From an uncultured Actinomycetes bacterium (GTDB lineage Bacteria; Actinomycetota; Actinomycetes; Nanopelagicales; Nanopelagicaceae), in contig CAIMNT010000216.1 in the NCBI GenBank assembly GCA_903842855.1, forward strand, positions 1 through 19,018: 19,018 nucleotides of DNA. The letters are read 5' to 3'. Each line of letters opens with the position of its first letter. Position 1 is the stretch's first letter. The position numbers were made by a program, and so were the translations under genes. Under the pieces are notes generated by a model. It saw only the letters and a list, made by a program, of their open reading frames with translations. It made no database searches and was not told the origin of the DNA. This document shows, piece after piece, positions 1-7,254 of the stretch.

Positions 1-526
1 CAAACGCCCCGCAACCACAGGGGTGTCCACCTGGTACCAAGCGCATATGTCCGAACTCAGCAGCAACCCCAAAAGCGCCACGATAGAGCGCACCGTTGTT
101 AACGAGTCCCCCACCGATTCCTGTTCCTACGGTGACCATCATGATTTCGCTCTCGCCGCGACCGGCGCCATAGATCGCCTCGCCCCAGGCAGCGGCGTTG
201 GCATCATTCTCAATAACTACGGGAAGGTCAATCTCCCGCGATATCTCGGCCTTGAGATTGATTCCATTCCAATCAGCAATGTTAGGTGTGGCCAGCATTG
301 TCTGACGATCGGAAGAGACAAATCCTGCGGCAGAAATTCCAACTGATGTGGCTTCATGTTGCGCCAACAACTCCTGTATTACGCCGATGATCGTCTCGGT
401 AAGCGCTGCGCCGCCAGCCTTTGGCGTATCTTCACGGTGGGTGGTCAGGATGTTTCCAGATGAGTCGACAACTCCGCCAAGAACCTTAGTTCCCCCGATA
501 TCGACGCCTATGCTGAAGTTTTCCAC
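1..526 (-). CDS. glkA: ROK-family glucokinase, N-terminal part (runs off window)
   Basis: The reverse strand encodes 175 residues of a ROK (repressor/ORF/kinase) sugar kinase, cut by the window edge. Seen: the phosphate-binding DIGGTK at residues 9-14, the ENDANAAA segment with the expected catalytic Asp at about 108, the VGTGIGGG loop at 133-140, and the start of the zinc site (EFGH near 157-160, then HPCGCG at 168-173). The family phosphorylates glucose in the cytoplasm. The GTG at 526 is chosen because the glycine-rich motif follows at the normal distance and TAATCT lies six bases upstream. The gene is divergent from fadD with a 61-base gap; a glkA-fadD-pimB neighbourhood is also known in Streptomyces. 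ATP versus polyphosphate as phosphoryl donor cannot be decided here. The missing part should hold the remaining zinc-ligand cysteines. Confidence 0.93.
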   Translation of the reverse strand, partial: MENFSIGVDIGGTKVLGGVVDSSGNILTTHREDTPKAGGAALTETIIGVIQELLAQHEATSVGISAAGFVSSDRQTMLATPNIADWNGINLKAEISREIDLPVVIENDANAAAWGEAIYGAGRGESEIMMVTVGTGIGGGLVNNGALYRGAFGVAAEFGHMRLVPGGHPCGCGAF

Positions 527-532
527 CTGCGA

Positions 533-538
533 AGATTA
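533..538 (-). promoter_or_regulatory. -10 element of ROK kinase gene, leaderless type
   Basis: TAATCT on the minus strand ends six bases before the GTG start at 526, so transcription would begin at the start codon itself. No Shine-Dalgarno is visible. Confidence 0.6.
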
Positions 539-575
539 CCTTGCGATAGGCAATGAAAGTTCGCGCCTTTCCCAC

Positions 576-581
576 TAGCGT
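576..581 (+). promoter_or_regulatory. -10 element of fadD, leaderless type
   Basis: TAGCGT, then six bases, then the ATG at 588. No Shine-Dalgarno and no convincing -35 hexamer are visible. Confidence 0.6.
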
Positions 582-587
582 TCTCGC

Positions 588-2372
588 ATGATTGAGACTT
601 ACCTGCCGGCACTGGTGCCGCACCCAACGTCGGGGAATATCACCAAGATCATCACGGACCGGGCGACTAAAGAGCCGAACAGAGTTCTACTCTCCCGCCC
701 GCTTGGCGATGGTTGGCAACCGGTGACCGCCCTCGAACTCGATCAAGAAGTTCGCAGCGTGGCAAAGGGGCTCATCGCTTGGGGGCTTGAGCGAGGAGAT
801 CGCGTCGCGATCATGGCCAAGACCCGTTATGAGTGGACCATCTTAGATTTCGCCATTATCTACTGCGGCGCCATCACCGTACCCATCTATGAAACCTCTA
901 GCGCGGAACAGATCCGTTGGATTTTAAGTGACTCAGGTAGTTCGCTTCTGATTGTCGAGTCACCATCTCTCGCGCAATTGGCAGCACCTGTTCTCCCTAC
1001 CACCTGCAAAGATGTTCTCACCATCACCGAAGATGCTCTACCGAATCTGGTGGCGGCAGGGCGCTCTATCCCAGATACGAGCCTCGATGAGCGTCTCGCC
1101 GCGATCGGGCCGGAAGATTTGATGACCCTGATCTACACCTCGGGCACGACTGGAAACCCCAAGGGAGTCACCTTTACACACGCCAACTTTATGTCGGAGT
1201 GTTCAAATGTGGTGCTGTACGCCAGAGTCGAATTCCTCAAACCTGGTGGCTCAACTCTCTTGTTCTTGCCGATCGCACATGTATTTGGTCGCATGATTCA
1301 GTTCGGAGCGATCCATGCCGGACTCCATCTGGCTCACTGCGGAGATATAAGTCGCTTGCCCCAAGACTTGGGAACTTTTAAACCGACTCTCGTCTTAGCA
1401 GTACCCAGAATCTTTGAGAAGGTCTACAACAGCGCTGAAACCAAGGCCCACGAATCTGGAAAATCAAAGATATTTAATAAAGCGGTAAGTACCGCCGTTG
1501 AATATTCTCACGGTATTGACTCTGGGGTAATTTCCGCAAAGACCCGCGCGCTTCATCTCATCTTCGACAAACTCGTCTACTCAAAAATTAGAACTGGTCT
1601 GGGTGGACGTGTCGATGCTGCAATATCCGGTGGTGCTCCGTTGAGTCCACGGTTGGGCCACTTCTTTCGTGGAGCTGGAATTAACATCCTCGAGGGTTAC
1701 GGTTTAACTGAAACCACGGCTGCATCTACTTTGAACGTTCGCTCCGCTCAAAAGATCGGAAGCGTCGGTCGCCCAATTCCAGGTACTCGTATCAAACTAG
1801 CCGAGGATGGCGAAGTGTTGATCCAAGGCGACGTCGTGATGCAGGGTTACTGGCAAAATGAAGCGGCCACCCAAGAGTGCATGACAGAGGATGGTTTCTT
1901 CAAGACCGGAGATTTGGGTCTGATAGATGCTGACGGATACTTAAGTATTGTGGGTCGCAAGAAAGAGATCATTGTTACATCGGGCGGAAAGAATGTTGCG
2001 CCGGAGGTTCTAGAAGATCGACTCCGTGCACACCCGTTGGTCAGTCAGTGCATGGTAGTTGGAGATAACAGGCCATTTATCGCCGCATTGATCACCTTAG
2101 ACCCAGATTCTTTAAAGACCTGGGCCACTAATAATAAAAAATCCGGCGCTACAGCGGCAGAACTCTCCAAAGATCCCGCATTAATCGATGTAATTCAAGC
2201 AGCGGTGGATGAGGCTAACAAGGTTGTCAGTCGAGCCGAGTCGATTAGAAAATTCACGATCCTTCCGCAAGATTTCACGATCGCCGATGGACAGCTAACC
2301 GCCAAACTTTCGGTTAAACGCCATGTGATCAATCAACAATTTGCACAAGAGATCGCCGATCTATTTGACTGA
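588..2372 (+). CDS. fadD: Long-chain fatty-acid-CoA ligase (FadD15-like)
   Basis: A 594-residue adenylate-forming enzyme that activates fatty acids to acyl-CoA via acyl-AMP, normally cytoplasmic or membrane-associated. Seen: the P-loop YTSGTTGNPKG at 183-193, GYGLTETTA at 370-378, the TGD motif around 440-442, and the hinge/C-terminal motif GRKKEIIVTSGGKN at 456-469 with conserved lysines. The length is normal for long-chain acyl-CoA synthetases. The start is supported by TAGCGT six bases upstream. Its end overlaps the histidine kinase reading frame, implying co-transcription with the two-component pair. The gene sits close to pimB, as fadD15 and pimB do in Mycobacterium tuberculosis (Rv2187/Rv2188c), which suggests a role in envelope or storage lipid synthesis. 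Chain-length preference cannot be read from sequence. Confidence 0.95.
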   Translation: MIETYLPALVPHPTSGNITKIITDRATKEPNRVLLSRPLGDGWQPVTALELDQEVRSVAKGLIAWGLERGDRVAIMAKTRYEWTILDFAIIYCGAITVPIYETSSAEQIRWILSDSGSSLLIVESPSLAQLAAPVLPTTCKDVLTITEDALPNLVAAGRSIPDTSLDERLAAIGPEDLMTLIYTSGTTGNPKGVTFTHANFMSECSNVVLYARVEFLKPGGSTLLFLPIAHVFGRMIQFGAIHAGLHLAHCGDISRLPQDLGTFKPTLVLAVPRIFEKVYNSAETKAHESGKSKIFNKAVSTAVEYSHGIDSGVISAKTRALHLIFDKLVYSKIRTGLGGRVDAAISGGAPLSPRLGHFFRGAGINILEGYGLTETTAASTLNVRSAQKIGSVGRPIPGTRIKLAEDGEVLIQGDVVMQGYWQNEAATQECMTEDGFFKTGDLGLIDADGYLSIVGRKKEIIVTSGGKNVAPEVLEDRLRAHPLVSQCMVVGDNRPFIAALITLDPDSLKTWATNNKKSGATAAELSKDPALIDVIQAAVDEANKVVSRAESIRKFTILPQDFTIADGQLTAKLSVKRHVINQQFAQEIADLFD

Positions 2373-2913
2373 TCTCTCTCAAGAACGCACCCGCATCGCT
2401 CGCGAATTACATGATGGTATCGCGCAAGAGCTGGCGGCAATTGGGTATGCGCTCGATAGTGAGATCGGACGATCCGATACCTCCGCAGGCTCACGCACTG
2501 GGTTGCGTGAGATCCGAGAACAGGTGACAGGTCTTAATAGAAGAGTGCGTGATGAGATCTTTCGCCTCCGCTCGCTCCGTGATGATGTGCAGAGCAGTTT
2601 CTTGGCGGCGCTAGATTCTCTACAAGTGGTGACTCAAGTAGATGGATCGTTGCCCGATTCCGAGGTCGGAGTTGAACTTGGAAAAGTATTGATAGAACTA
2701 GCTCGAAATGCAATTGAGCATGGCCGTGCAACCACCATCCGAGTTGAGATTCGATCAAGAGAGATAACTCTTGAAAATAATGGAGTGAGCGCTGGAAAAT
2801 CTAACCCCGAACGTTTTGGGTTAGTTGGAATCGGCGAACGACTTGATCTCATCGGTTGGAAATTGAGTCTTGATGAGAACTTTTCGCGGGCGCAGCTCAT
2901 GGAAAATGACTAG
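2365..2913 (+). CDS. Sensorless NarL-type histidine kinase (HisKA_3 + HATPase)
   Basis: About 182 residues, with no membrane segment and no sensor domain. Seen: a HisKA_3 phospho-acceptor region (TRIARELHDGIAQ, His about 16 from this start), an N-box ELARNAIEHG, and a G-rich lid GLVGIGERLDLIG near the end. The G1 box reads LENNG, so the Asp normally expected before or at Asn-Gly is replaced and ATP binding may be altered. Two TTG starts are in frame. The one at 2365, overlapping the fadD stop by eight bases, is preferred over 2341, because the extra residues would only mirror fadD coding sequence. The response regulator follows with no gap, so the two form a pair that probably depends on translation from fadD. 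The signal is unknown; it might act through a partner protein. Confidence 0.82.
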   Translation: MTDLSQERTRIARELHDGIAQELAAIGYALDSEIGRSDTSAGSRTGLREIREQVTGLNRRVRDEIFRLRSLRDDVQSSFLAALDSLQVVTQVDGSLPDSEVGVELGKVLIELARNAIEHGRATTIRVEIRSREITLENNGVSAGKSNPERFGLVGIGERLDLIGWKLSLDENFSRAQLMEND

Positions 2914-3489
2914 ATGCTAATCCTCATAGTTGATGACCACGAGCTCATACGACAGGGGCTTAAACAAGCGTTGCAGGGGGTAGGGCACAATATCGTAGGA
3001 GAAGCTGCCTCATTAGCCGAGGCTCGGGCTCAGCTGCTCTTCACCAAACCAGATCTAATCCTTGTCGATGTGAATCTACCTGATGGATCTGGTTTGGATC
3101 TGATTACTCCCCTCTTGCGATGCATTGTTCTTACTCTGGGCGATGATCCAAACTCGCTGCGTCAGGCACACCAACGCGGTGCGGCGGCTTATGTACTTAA
3201 AGGAGAACCGGTCACGCATCTACTAACAATTATCGATCAACTTGAAAATTCCTCTTATCATTTTGCTGCGCCAGCACTTCCTCAAAATAGATTTGACCTA
3301 ACGCAGCGCGAACTGGATGTGATTCAAATTTTGCAGACCGGGTGGAGTGCCAAAGAGATGGGATCACATCTCTTCCTATCCGAGGCGACAGTTAAAACGC
3401 ATCTGGCATCTATCTATCGAAAGTTAGGTGTCAGAAATCGCACGCAAGCGATAGTTGTAGCTTTAGCGAATCACTTAATAGCCGAATAA
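2914..3489 (+). CDS. NarL/FixJ-family response regulator
   Basis: A 191-residue two-domain regulator. The receiver domain (about 1-110) has the acidic pair D7-D8, the phospho-acceptor D52 in LVDVNLPDG, T74 and K96. The LuxR-type helix-turn-helix occupies about 130-185 (LTQRELDVIQIL ... SEATVKTHLASIYRKLGV). It binds DNA once phosphorylated, in the usual family scheme. The ATG immediately follows the kinase stop codon, so the two are translationally coupled and form a cognate pair. The 3' end overlaps the convergent pimB gene by 15 bases. Targets cannot be inferred; fadD and pimB are neighbours and reasonable candidates, but that is conjecture. Confidence 0.93.
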   Translation: MLILIVDDHELIRQGLKQALQGVGHNIVGEAASLAEARAQLLFTKPDLILVDVNLPDGSGLDLITPLLRCIVLTLGDDPNSLRQAHQRGAAAYVLKGEPVTHLLTIIDQLENSSYHFAAPALPQNRFDLTQRELDVIQILQTGWSAKEMGSHLFLSEATVKTHLASIYRKLGVRNRTQAIVVALANHLIAE

Positions 3490-4617
3490 GACTTCACGAA
3501 AGCGTTCTCCCCAAAGCTTCCAGCTCCAACGCTCCTCTGTCCAAGCCCGCCCTGCCACACCCATGGCAAGAAGCCTGGATGGACGATCCAGAAGCTCAAT
3601 AATCTTTTCAGCAATCTTTGCAGGATCGGTTCCATCAACTATCTCTCCCGTCTTGCCGGGAAGTACGGCATCAGGAGCGCCACCAGATTCTCCCGCCAAA
3701 ACGGCAATGCCAGTTGCACTCGCCTCGAGATAAACGATCCCGAGTCCTTCAACCTCAAGTCCTGCCAGCCTTGAACGCGAGGGCATAACGAAGAGATCGC
3801 CCAAGCGGAAATACTCAGGGAGCTGGTCGTACTGAACGCGACCTACAAATCGAACATAGTCTGCTAGATCGTGCTTTCGAACTAACTGATCCAGTTTCTT
3901 CTTGCGCGGTCCTACTCCGACGAAGAGAAGAACTACATCAGGGTGGCTAAGCAATATTTGTGGGAGAGCTTCCAGCAATTTGTCTTGGCCTTTGCGGTGA
4001 ACGAGTCGTCCAACTGAAATTAACACTTGTTTACCCTGTAACCGCAACTCGTTTACAAGGGATTCTGACCTCTCACCCGGAGCGAAATGTTCAATCGAGA
4101 TTCCAGGTGCTATCTGAACCATCTGACAACGCTGACTAACGACCGGTGCCATCGCTTGACGGGTGAACTCCCCTAAATAGGTGAGAGTAGAGATTGAATT
4201 AGTTGCATGCGAAAATATCTGGCGAAAGATCGGGAGTTTGGCCCACCAGACTTCATGCCCATGTGTGATGGCAACAATCTGCTTAGCACCAGCGCGCTTG
4301 AGTAACCTTGCCATCCACGCCAATGGCATTGCAGCCCCGAACCAAATCACCTCGCATTGGTGCTGCTTCATAACAGCTCTAACTCTTCGATTTACAAACG
4401 GGGTTGGGAGCAATATCGAACTCTTATCGCGGATGATGACCGCGCCGGTCCGTGCAGCGAGGGTGGTATCGAATTGGGCGCTATCTTTTTGCGCAGCGGT
4501 GTAAATGACTATCTGGCTGCCATCTAGTTGATCAATTAGACCCAAGATAAAAGTTTCGATGCCACCAGCGCGAGGACCTAGATCGTTGGTGACGAGAAGT
4601 ATTTTCCTGGCAGACAC
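3475..4617 (-). CDS. pimB: GT4 mannosyltransferase, PimB-like
   Basis: A 380-residue GT-B fold glycosyltransferase of family GT4. Seen: the N-terminal acceptor-domain loop GPRAGGIETF at 14-23, the nucleotide-binding SVGRLVHRKG at about 201-210, the PSRSR segment, and the donor-site signature EGLGIVYLEAS in the C-terminal half. This matches PimB, the GDP-mannose-dependent enzyme adding the second mannose to phosphatidyl-myo-inositol monomannoside at the inner membrane face. The assignment rests on the signature plus the fadD15-pimB neighbourhood known from M. tuberculosis. The GTG at 4617 is chosen because TAGCCT lies six bases upstream. A different GT4 acceptor cannot be excluded. Its presence suggests that this organism makes PIM-type glycolipids. 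Confidence 0.86.
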   Translation of the reverse strand: MSARKILLVTNDLGPRAGGIETFILGLIDQLDGSQIVIYTAAQKDSAQFDTTLAARTGAVIIRDKSSILLPTPFVNRRVRAVMKQHQCEVIWFGAAMPLAWMARLLKRAGAKQIVAITHGHEVWWAKLPIFRQIFSHATNSISTLTYLGEFTRQAMAPVVSQRCQMVQIAPGISIEHFAPGERSESLVNELRLQGKQVLISVGRLVHRKGQDKLLEALPQILLSHPDVVLLFVGVGPRKKKLDQLVRKHDLADYVRFVGRVQYDQLPEYFRLGDLFVMPSRSRLAGLEVEGLGIVYLEASATGIAVLAGESGGAPDAVLPGKTGEIVDGTDPAKIAEKIIELLDRPSRLLAMGVAGRAWTEERWSWKLWGERFREVLFGY

Positions 4618-4623
4618 CCCGTA

Positions 4624-4629
4624 AGGCTA
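4624..4629 (-). promoter_or_regulatory. -10 element of pimB, leaderless type
   Basis: TAGCCT on the minus strand, six bases before the GTG at 4617. It suggests pimB has its own promoter rather than depending only on the small gene upstream. Confidence 0.55.
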
Positions 4630-4666
4630 GTCAGCCAGATGTGGAGTACCCAAATTTTGGAGTCAA

Positions 4667-4843
4667 CTAGGCGTGGTAGCGCAGCGGTGGAACCAACCCT
4701 TTTTCGGAGAGCGTGGATATGGCACGCAACTCAACGGCGGAGATCTCATCCTGAGGGCGATCCGATATAGATAGGAGGACAGATACGACGCAATCCGAAC
4801 AAGCCAGATCGCGCATTGTGCAGGTTTCGCAGTCGATGATCAT
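4667..4843 (-). CDS. Small conserved cysteine-rich protein (CxxC-x6-CxxC), 58 aa
   Basis: A short minus-strand gene of 58 residues. The N-terminus reads MIIDCETCTMRDLACSDC, giving C5-x2-C8-x6-C15-x2-C18, a likely zinc or iron-sulfur knuckle. A hydrophobic VVSVLLSI segment, an acidic middle and the ending GLVPPLRYHA follow. From memory, short actinobacterial hypothetical proteins share this plan, including the GLVPPLR tail, but I could not search. The start is supported by TACTCT seven bases upstream and by the cysteine motif beginning at residue 5. It fills an otherwise unexplained gap between pimB (38-base gap from its -10 to this stop) and the divergent RibD-like gene. Function unknown; a small metal-binding regulator or adaptor is possible. 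Confidence 0.78.
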   Translation of the reverse strand: MIIDCETCTMRDLACSDCVVSVLLSISDRPQDEISAVELRAISTLSEKGLVPPLRYHA

Positions 4844-4850
4844 GTTCTAA

Positions 4851-4856
4851 AGAGTA
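4851..4856 (-). promoter_or_regulatory. -10 element of the small Cys-rich gene
   Basis: TACTCT on the minus strand, seven bases before the ATG at 4843. This is one base longer than the usual spacing in this window. Confidence 0.45.
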
Positions 4857-4874
4857 AATCGCACCACTGACACT

Positions 4875-4880
4875 TAAAGT
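4875..4880 (+). promoter_or_regulatory. -10 element of the RibD-like gene, leaderless type
   Basis: TAAAGT, then six bases, then the GTG at 4887. It is back to back with the small-gene promoter, with only 18 bases between the two -10 elements. Confidence 0.6.
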
Positions 4881-4886
4881 TGCGGT

Positions 4887-5399
4887 GTGAAAGCCCGTGT
4901 CGCAGCAAACCTCATCGTAGGTCGGGATGGCTCGACCTCCCTTGGAGGCAGTTCGGCTGGGCTCTCCTTCCCCGCCGATCGCCTGCGTTTCCACCAACTT
5001 CGTCAGGAGTTTGGAGCCATTCTTATCGGAGGCAACACCGCTCGGCACGAACCGTATGAGAAGACTCCGGTGCCGCTGGTCGTGCTTACCCACGGCTCGC
5101 TCCCCACTCGCCTTGAGGGCAATCAGAGTGCGGTTGCCTGGGATCTTCCCTTGGCATCTGCCGTAGAACGCGCCACTACTGAATTTGGTGACCTGCTCTT
5201 TGAATCTGGTCCAACTCTTTTGGAGCAGGCGATCGCAGAGGGCTTAATTCAAGAACTCTTTCTCACTATCTCTGAGAAAGTTGGAGGTGAAGGTGGGATA
5301 CATCTTCAGGATCTGACACTAGGGGCGCTGGAAATCTCCAAGGTGGCTGTTGCGGGAGGTCAATTCCTTCACTATCGCCTCGCGCCTTCCCGCGAATAA
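4887..5399 (+). CDS. RibD C-terminal-domain (DHFR-fold) reductase-like protein
   Basis: A 170-residue stand-alone version of the RibD C-terminal reductase domain, which has a dihydrofolate-reductase fold. Seen: the N-terminal AANLIVGRDGSTS strand-loop, the FGAILIGGNTAR segment typical of the family's NADPH site, and the late LLFESGPTLLEQAI segment corresponding to the usual EGGPxL motif, followed by LIQELFLTISEKVGG. There is no deaminase domain, and the protein is shorter than typical pyrimidine reductases of over 200 residues, so a direct role in riboflavin synthesis is uncertain. Many actinobacterial proteins of this group are uncharacterised NAD(P)H or flavin/F420-linked reductases. The GTG start is supported by the TAAAGT promoter. 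DUF3000 follows 25 bases downstream with its own promoter. Confidence 0.82.
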   Translation: MKARVAANLIVGRDGSTSLGGSSAGLSFPADRLRFHQLRQEFGAILIGGNTARHEPYEKTPVPLVVLTHGSLPTRLEGNQSAVAWDLPLASAVERATTEFGDLLFESGPTLLEQAIAEGLIQELFLTISEKVGGEGGIHLQDLTLGALEISKVAVAGGQFLHYRLAPSRE

Positions 5400-5412
5400 T
5401 TGAAGCGCAAAT

Positions 5413-5418
5413 TATCCT
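5413..5418 (+). promoter_or_regulatory. -10 element of DUF3000 gene, leaderless type
   Basis: TATCCT, then six bases, then the ATG at 5425. It lies in the 25-base gap after the RibD-like gene. Confidence 0.6.
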
Positions 5419-5424
5419 TATCCC

Positions 5425-5979
5425 ATGGCCGGTGTGAAGAATTTTGATGAGATCCTGGCTGATATCCGCGGTATTACAACTCGCGCAGAACTAATTGTGG
5501 AAGAAATTCCCGCTCCCCAAAAGCTCGCCCCATTCGCCTTTGCAATGACAGCCGATACTCAAGATGAAATTGGCACAGCTCGCTTCGTCCTCCTCCATGA
5601 TCCTGCTGGGCAAGAGGGCTGGGGTGGAGATTTCCGTTGTGTGACATTTGTCAGGGCGGAGGTTGATCAAGAGATGGCATCTGACCCGATGGTGGCAAAT
5701 GTAGGTTGGAGTTGGCTTATTGAATCCCTCGATAAATTTGAGTGTGCCTACGTGCAACCGAGCGGAACCGTAACCCGTGTTGCCAGCTCCTCTTTTGGGA
5801 CGCTAGGTGAGAGAGCCGACGATTCTGAATTGGAAGTTCGAGCTTCTTGGACTCCGACCGACTCTTTTGCTATCCCAAACAATGTAAGAGCTTGGCTTGA
5901 CCTCTTGGAACGATGTGCTGGGCTGGAGCCGCTTCCTGAAGGTGTTACTCCGCTGACTCGTAGCAACCTCACGCAGTAA
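5425..5979 (+). CDS. DUF3000 family protein
   Basis: A 184-residue soluble protein matching the actinobacterial DUF3000 family by remembered features. These are an N-terminal helix (FDEILADIRGIT), the PxxLAPFAFAMTAD segment, the ARFVLLHDPAGQEGWGGDFRCVTF core, the VGWSWLIESL segment, and a threonine/alanine-rich strand GTVTRVASSSFG before a C-terminal helix NNVRAWLDLLERCAGL. The family has no established function. In actinobacteria it stands directly upstream of the RNase D gene (Rv2680/Rv2681 in M. tuberculosis), as here, which hints at an RNA-related or dxs-linked role but proves nothing. The start is fixed by TATCCT six bases upstream. Confidence 0.9.
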   Translation: MAGVKNFDEILADIRGITTRAELIVEEIPAPQKLAPFAFAMTADTQDEIGTARFVLLHDPAGQEGWGGDFRCVTFVRAEVDQEMASDPMVANVGWSWLIESLDKFECAYVQPSGTVTRVASSSFGTLGERADDSELEVRASWTPTDSFAIPNNVRAWLDLLERCAGLEPLPEGVTPLTRSNLTQ

Positions 5980-5985
5980 TACATT
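5980..5985 (+). promoter_or_regulatory. -10 element of RNase D gene, leaderless type
   Basis: TACATT begins on the base right after the DUF3000 stop codon and lies six bases before the ATG at 5992. The whole promoter therefore sits inside the end of the upstream gene. Confidence 0.58.
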
Positions 5986-5991
5986 TGCCTT

Positions 5992-7251
5992 ATGCCGGAG
6001 CCATTACTTGTCCCTCGATCGGGCTTGCCCGAACTGATCGTAGATAGCGCTGGCTTTAAGGATGCCCTGGAACAACTTAAGAAAGGCGATGGTCCGATTG
6101 CGGTCGACGCCGAGAGGGCATCTGGTTATCGCTACAGCCAGCGCGCCTATTTAATTCAGATCTTTCGCCGTGGTGGAGGTCTGCACCTTATCGATCCTAT
6201 TGCAGTTAACGATGCAGAGCTCTGGAGCGAGATGAATCTCACCTTTCAAAATTGTGAATGGATCGTCCACGCAAGTACTCAGGATCTTCCATGTCTTCGT
6301 GAACTTGGTATCAATCCACTGCACCTCTTTGATACCGAGCTTGGCGGAAGAATTGCCGGCTGTGAACGAGTTGGACTGGGTCCTCTTTGTGAATCGCTTT
6401 TGGATATTCAACTGGCAAAGGAACATAGCGCAGTTGATTGGTCGCTACGCCCTTTGCATTCAGATTGGTTAACCTACGCCGCACTTGACGTTGATGTACT
6501 CGTTGACTTGCGAGATGCCGTTGAGAATTTATTGCGAGAGCGCGGAAAGTTGGAATGGGCTCAAGAAGATTTCGCACAAATACTTAAGAACCCCGCTCCA
6601 CCTCCTCGAACTGATCCTTGGCGCCGCACCTCTGGAATGCACAAAGTTCGCGATCGAATGACGTTAGCAATCATTAGAACCCTGTGGCAGGCGCGCGATA
6701 CATATGCCCGTGAAATTGATATTGCTCCCGGCCGTATCTTCAATGATGAAGTACTCATCGAAATTGCAACAAAGCGACCTACGAACGTTGATGAATTTAG
6801 CAAAATCATCAAAAGGAGAACTCGCACACAACAAGCTCCCACCACTGAATGGTTTGCGCTTTTTCAAGAGACTCTAAAACTCACCGAAGCCGAACTACCA
6901 ATATTGCGAGTCCCAACCGTTGGACTGCCTCCCATTAAATTGTGGAAGGATCGCAATCCTCTTGGCCATGCTCGCCTCACCCATGCACGCGCAGCCGTTA
7001 TTGCGCGAGCCGCGGAGTTGGATATTCCAGTGGAAAATCTCATCTCACCAGAAGTCATTCGCCAGTTAGTTTGGAAGAACCCACCTACGTCGCAGCTCGA
7101 GAGTTATATCCAGGATCTCTTGAAGACTAATGGGGCCAGAAAGTGGCAGATTGATCAGATCAAAGAGATATTGGTCCAGCCACTCTTAGAGACAGAACCT
7201 CTTGTCGTACCGGAGCCCCCTACAGTCGAGGAGAGTGAGGCAGCAGAGTGA
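5992..7251 (+). CDS. rnd: Ribonuclease D-like 3'-5' exonuclease with HRDC domain
   Basis: A 419-residue DEDDy exonuclease. Visible catalytic residues are D39 and E41 (AVDAERASG), D98 (HASTQDLPCL), and Y162 with D166 (LTYAALDVD), the two-metal-ion active site of the RNase D family. An HRDC nucleic-acid-binding domain follows at roughly 220-300 (KVRDRMTLAIIRTLWQARD ... IFNDEVLIEIA), with a further helical C-terminal region. The family trims the 3' ends of tRNA and other small RNAs in the cytoplasm. The length matches actinobacterial RNase D. It follows DUF3000 with a 12-base gap, the same order as in M. tuberculosis. The start is supported by TACATT six bases upstream. Confidence 0.95.
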   Translation: MPEPLLVPRSGLPELIVDSAGFKDALEQLKKGDGPIAVDAERASGYRYSQRAYLIQIFRRGGGLHLIDPIAVNDAELWSEMNLTFQNCEWIVHASTQDLPCLRELGINPLHLFDTELGGRIAGCERVGLGPLCESLLDIQLAKEHSAVDWSLRPLHSDWLTYAALDVDVLVDLRDAVENLLRERGKLEWAQEDFAQILKNPAPPPRTDPWRRTSGMHKVRDRMTLAIIRTLWQARDTYAREIDIAPGRIFNDEVLIEIATKRPTNVDEFSKIIKRRTRTQQAPTTEWFALFQETLKLTEAELPILRVPTVGLPPIKLWKDRNPLGHARLTHARAAVIARAAELDIPVENLISPEVIRQLVWKNPPTSQLESYIQDLLKTNGARKWQIDQIKEILVQPLLETEPLVVPEPPTVEESEAAE

Positions 7252-7254
7252 TGC

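Noticed and set aside
1..346. Plus-strand frame beginning near position 23, opposite the ROK kinase.
   Set aside because: The minus strand encodes intact ROK motifs through this stretch, so the plus frame is a shadow.
555..571. Small palindrome GAAAG-N7-CTTTC upstream of fadD, reminiscent of LacI-type operators.
   Set aside because: The arms are only 5 bp and the 7-base spacing differs from known operators; likely chance in a short promoter region.
4650..4660. CCAAATTTTGG palindrome between pimB and the small Cys-rich gene, considered as a terminator or operator.
   Set aside because: The 5-bp arms around a single base cannot form a hairpin loop, and no T-run follows; too weak to call.
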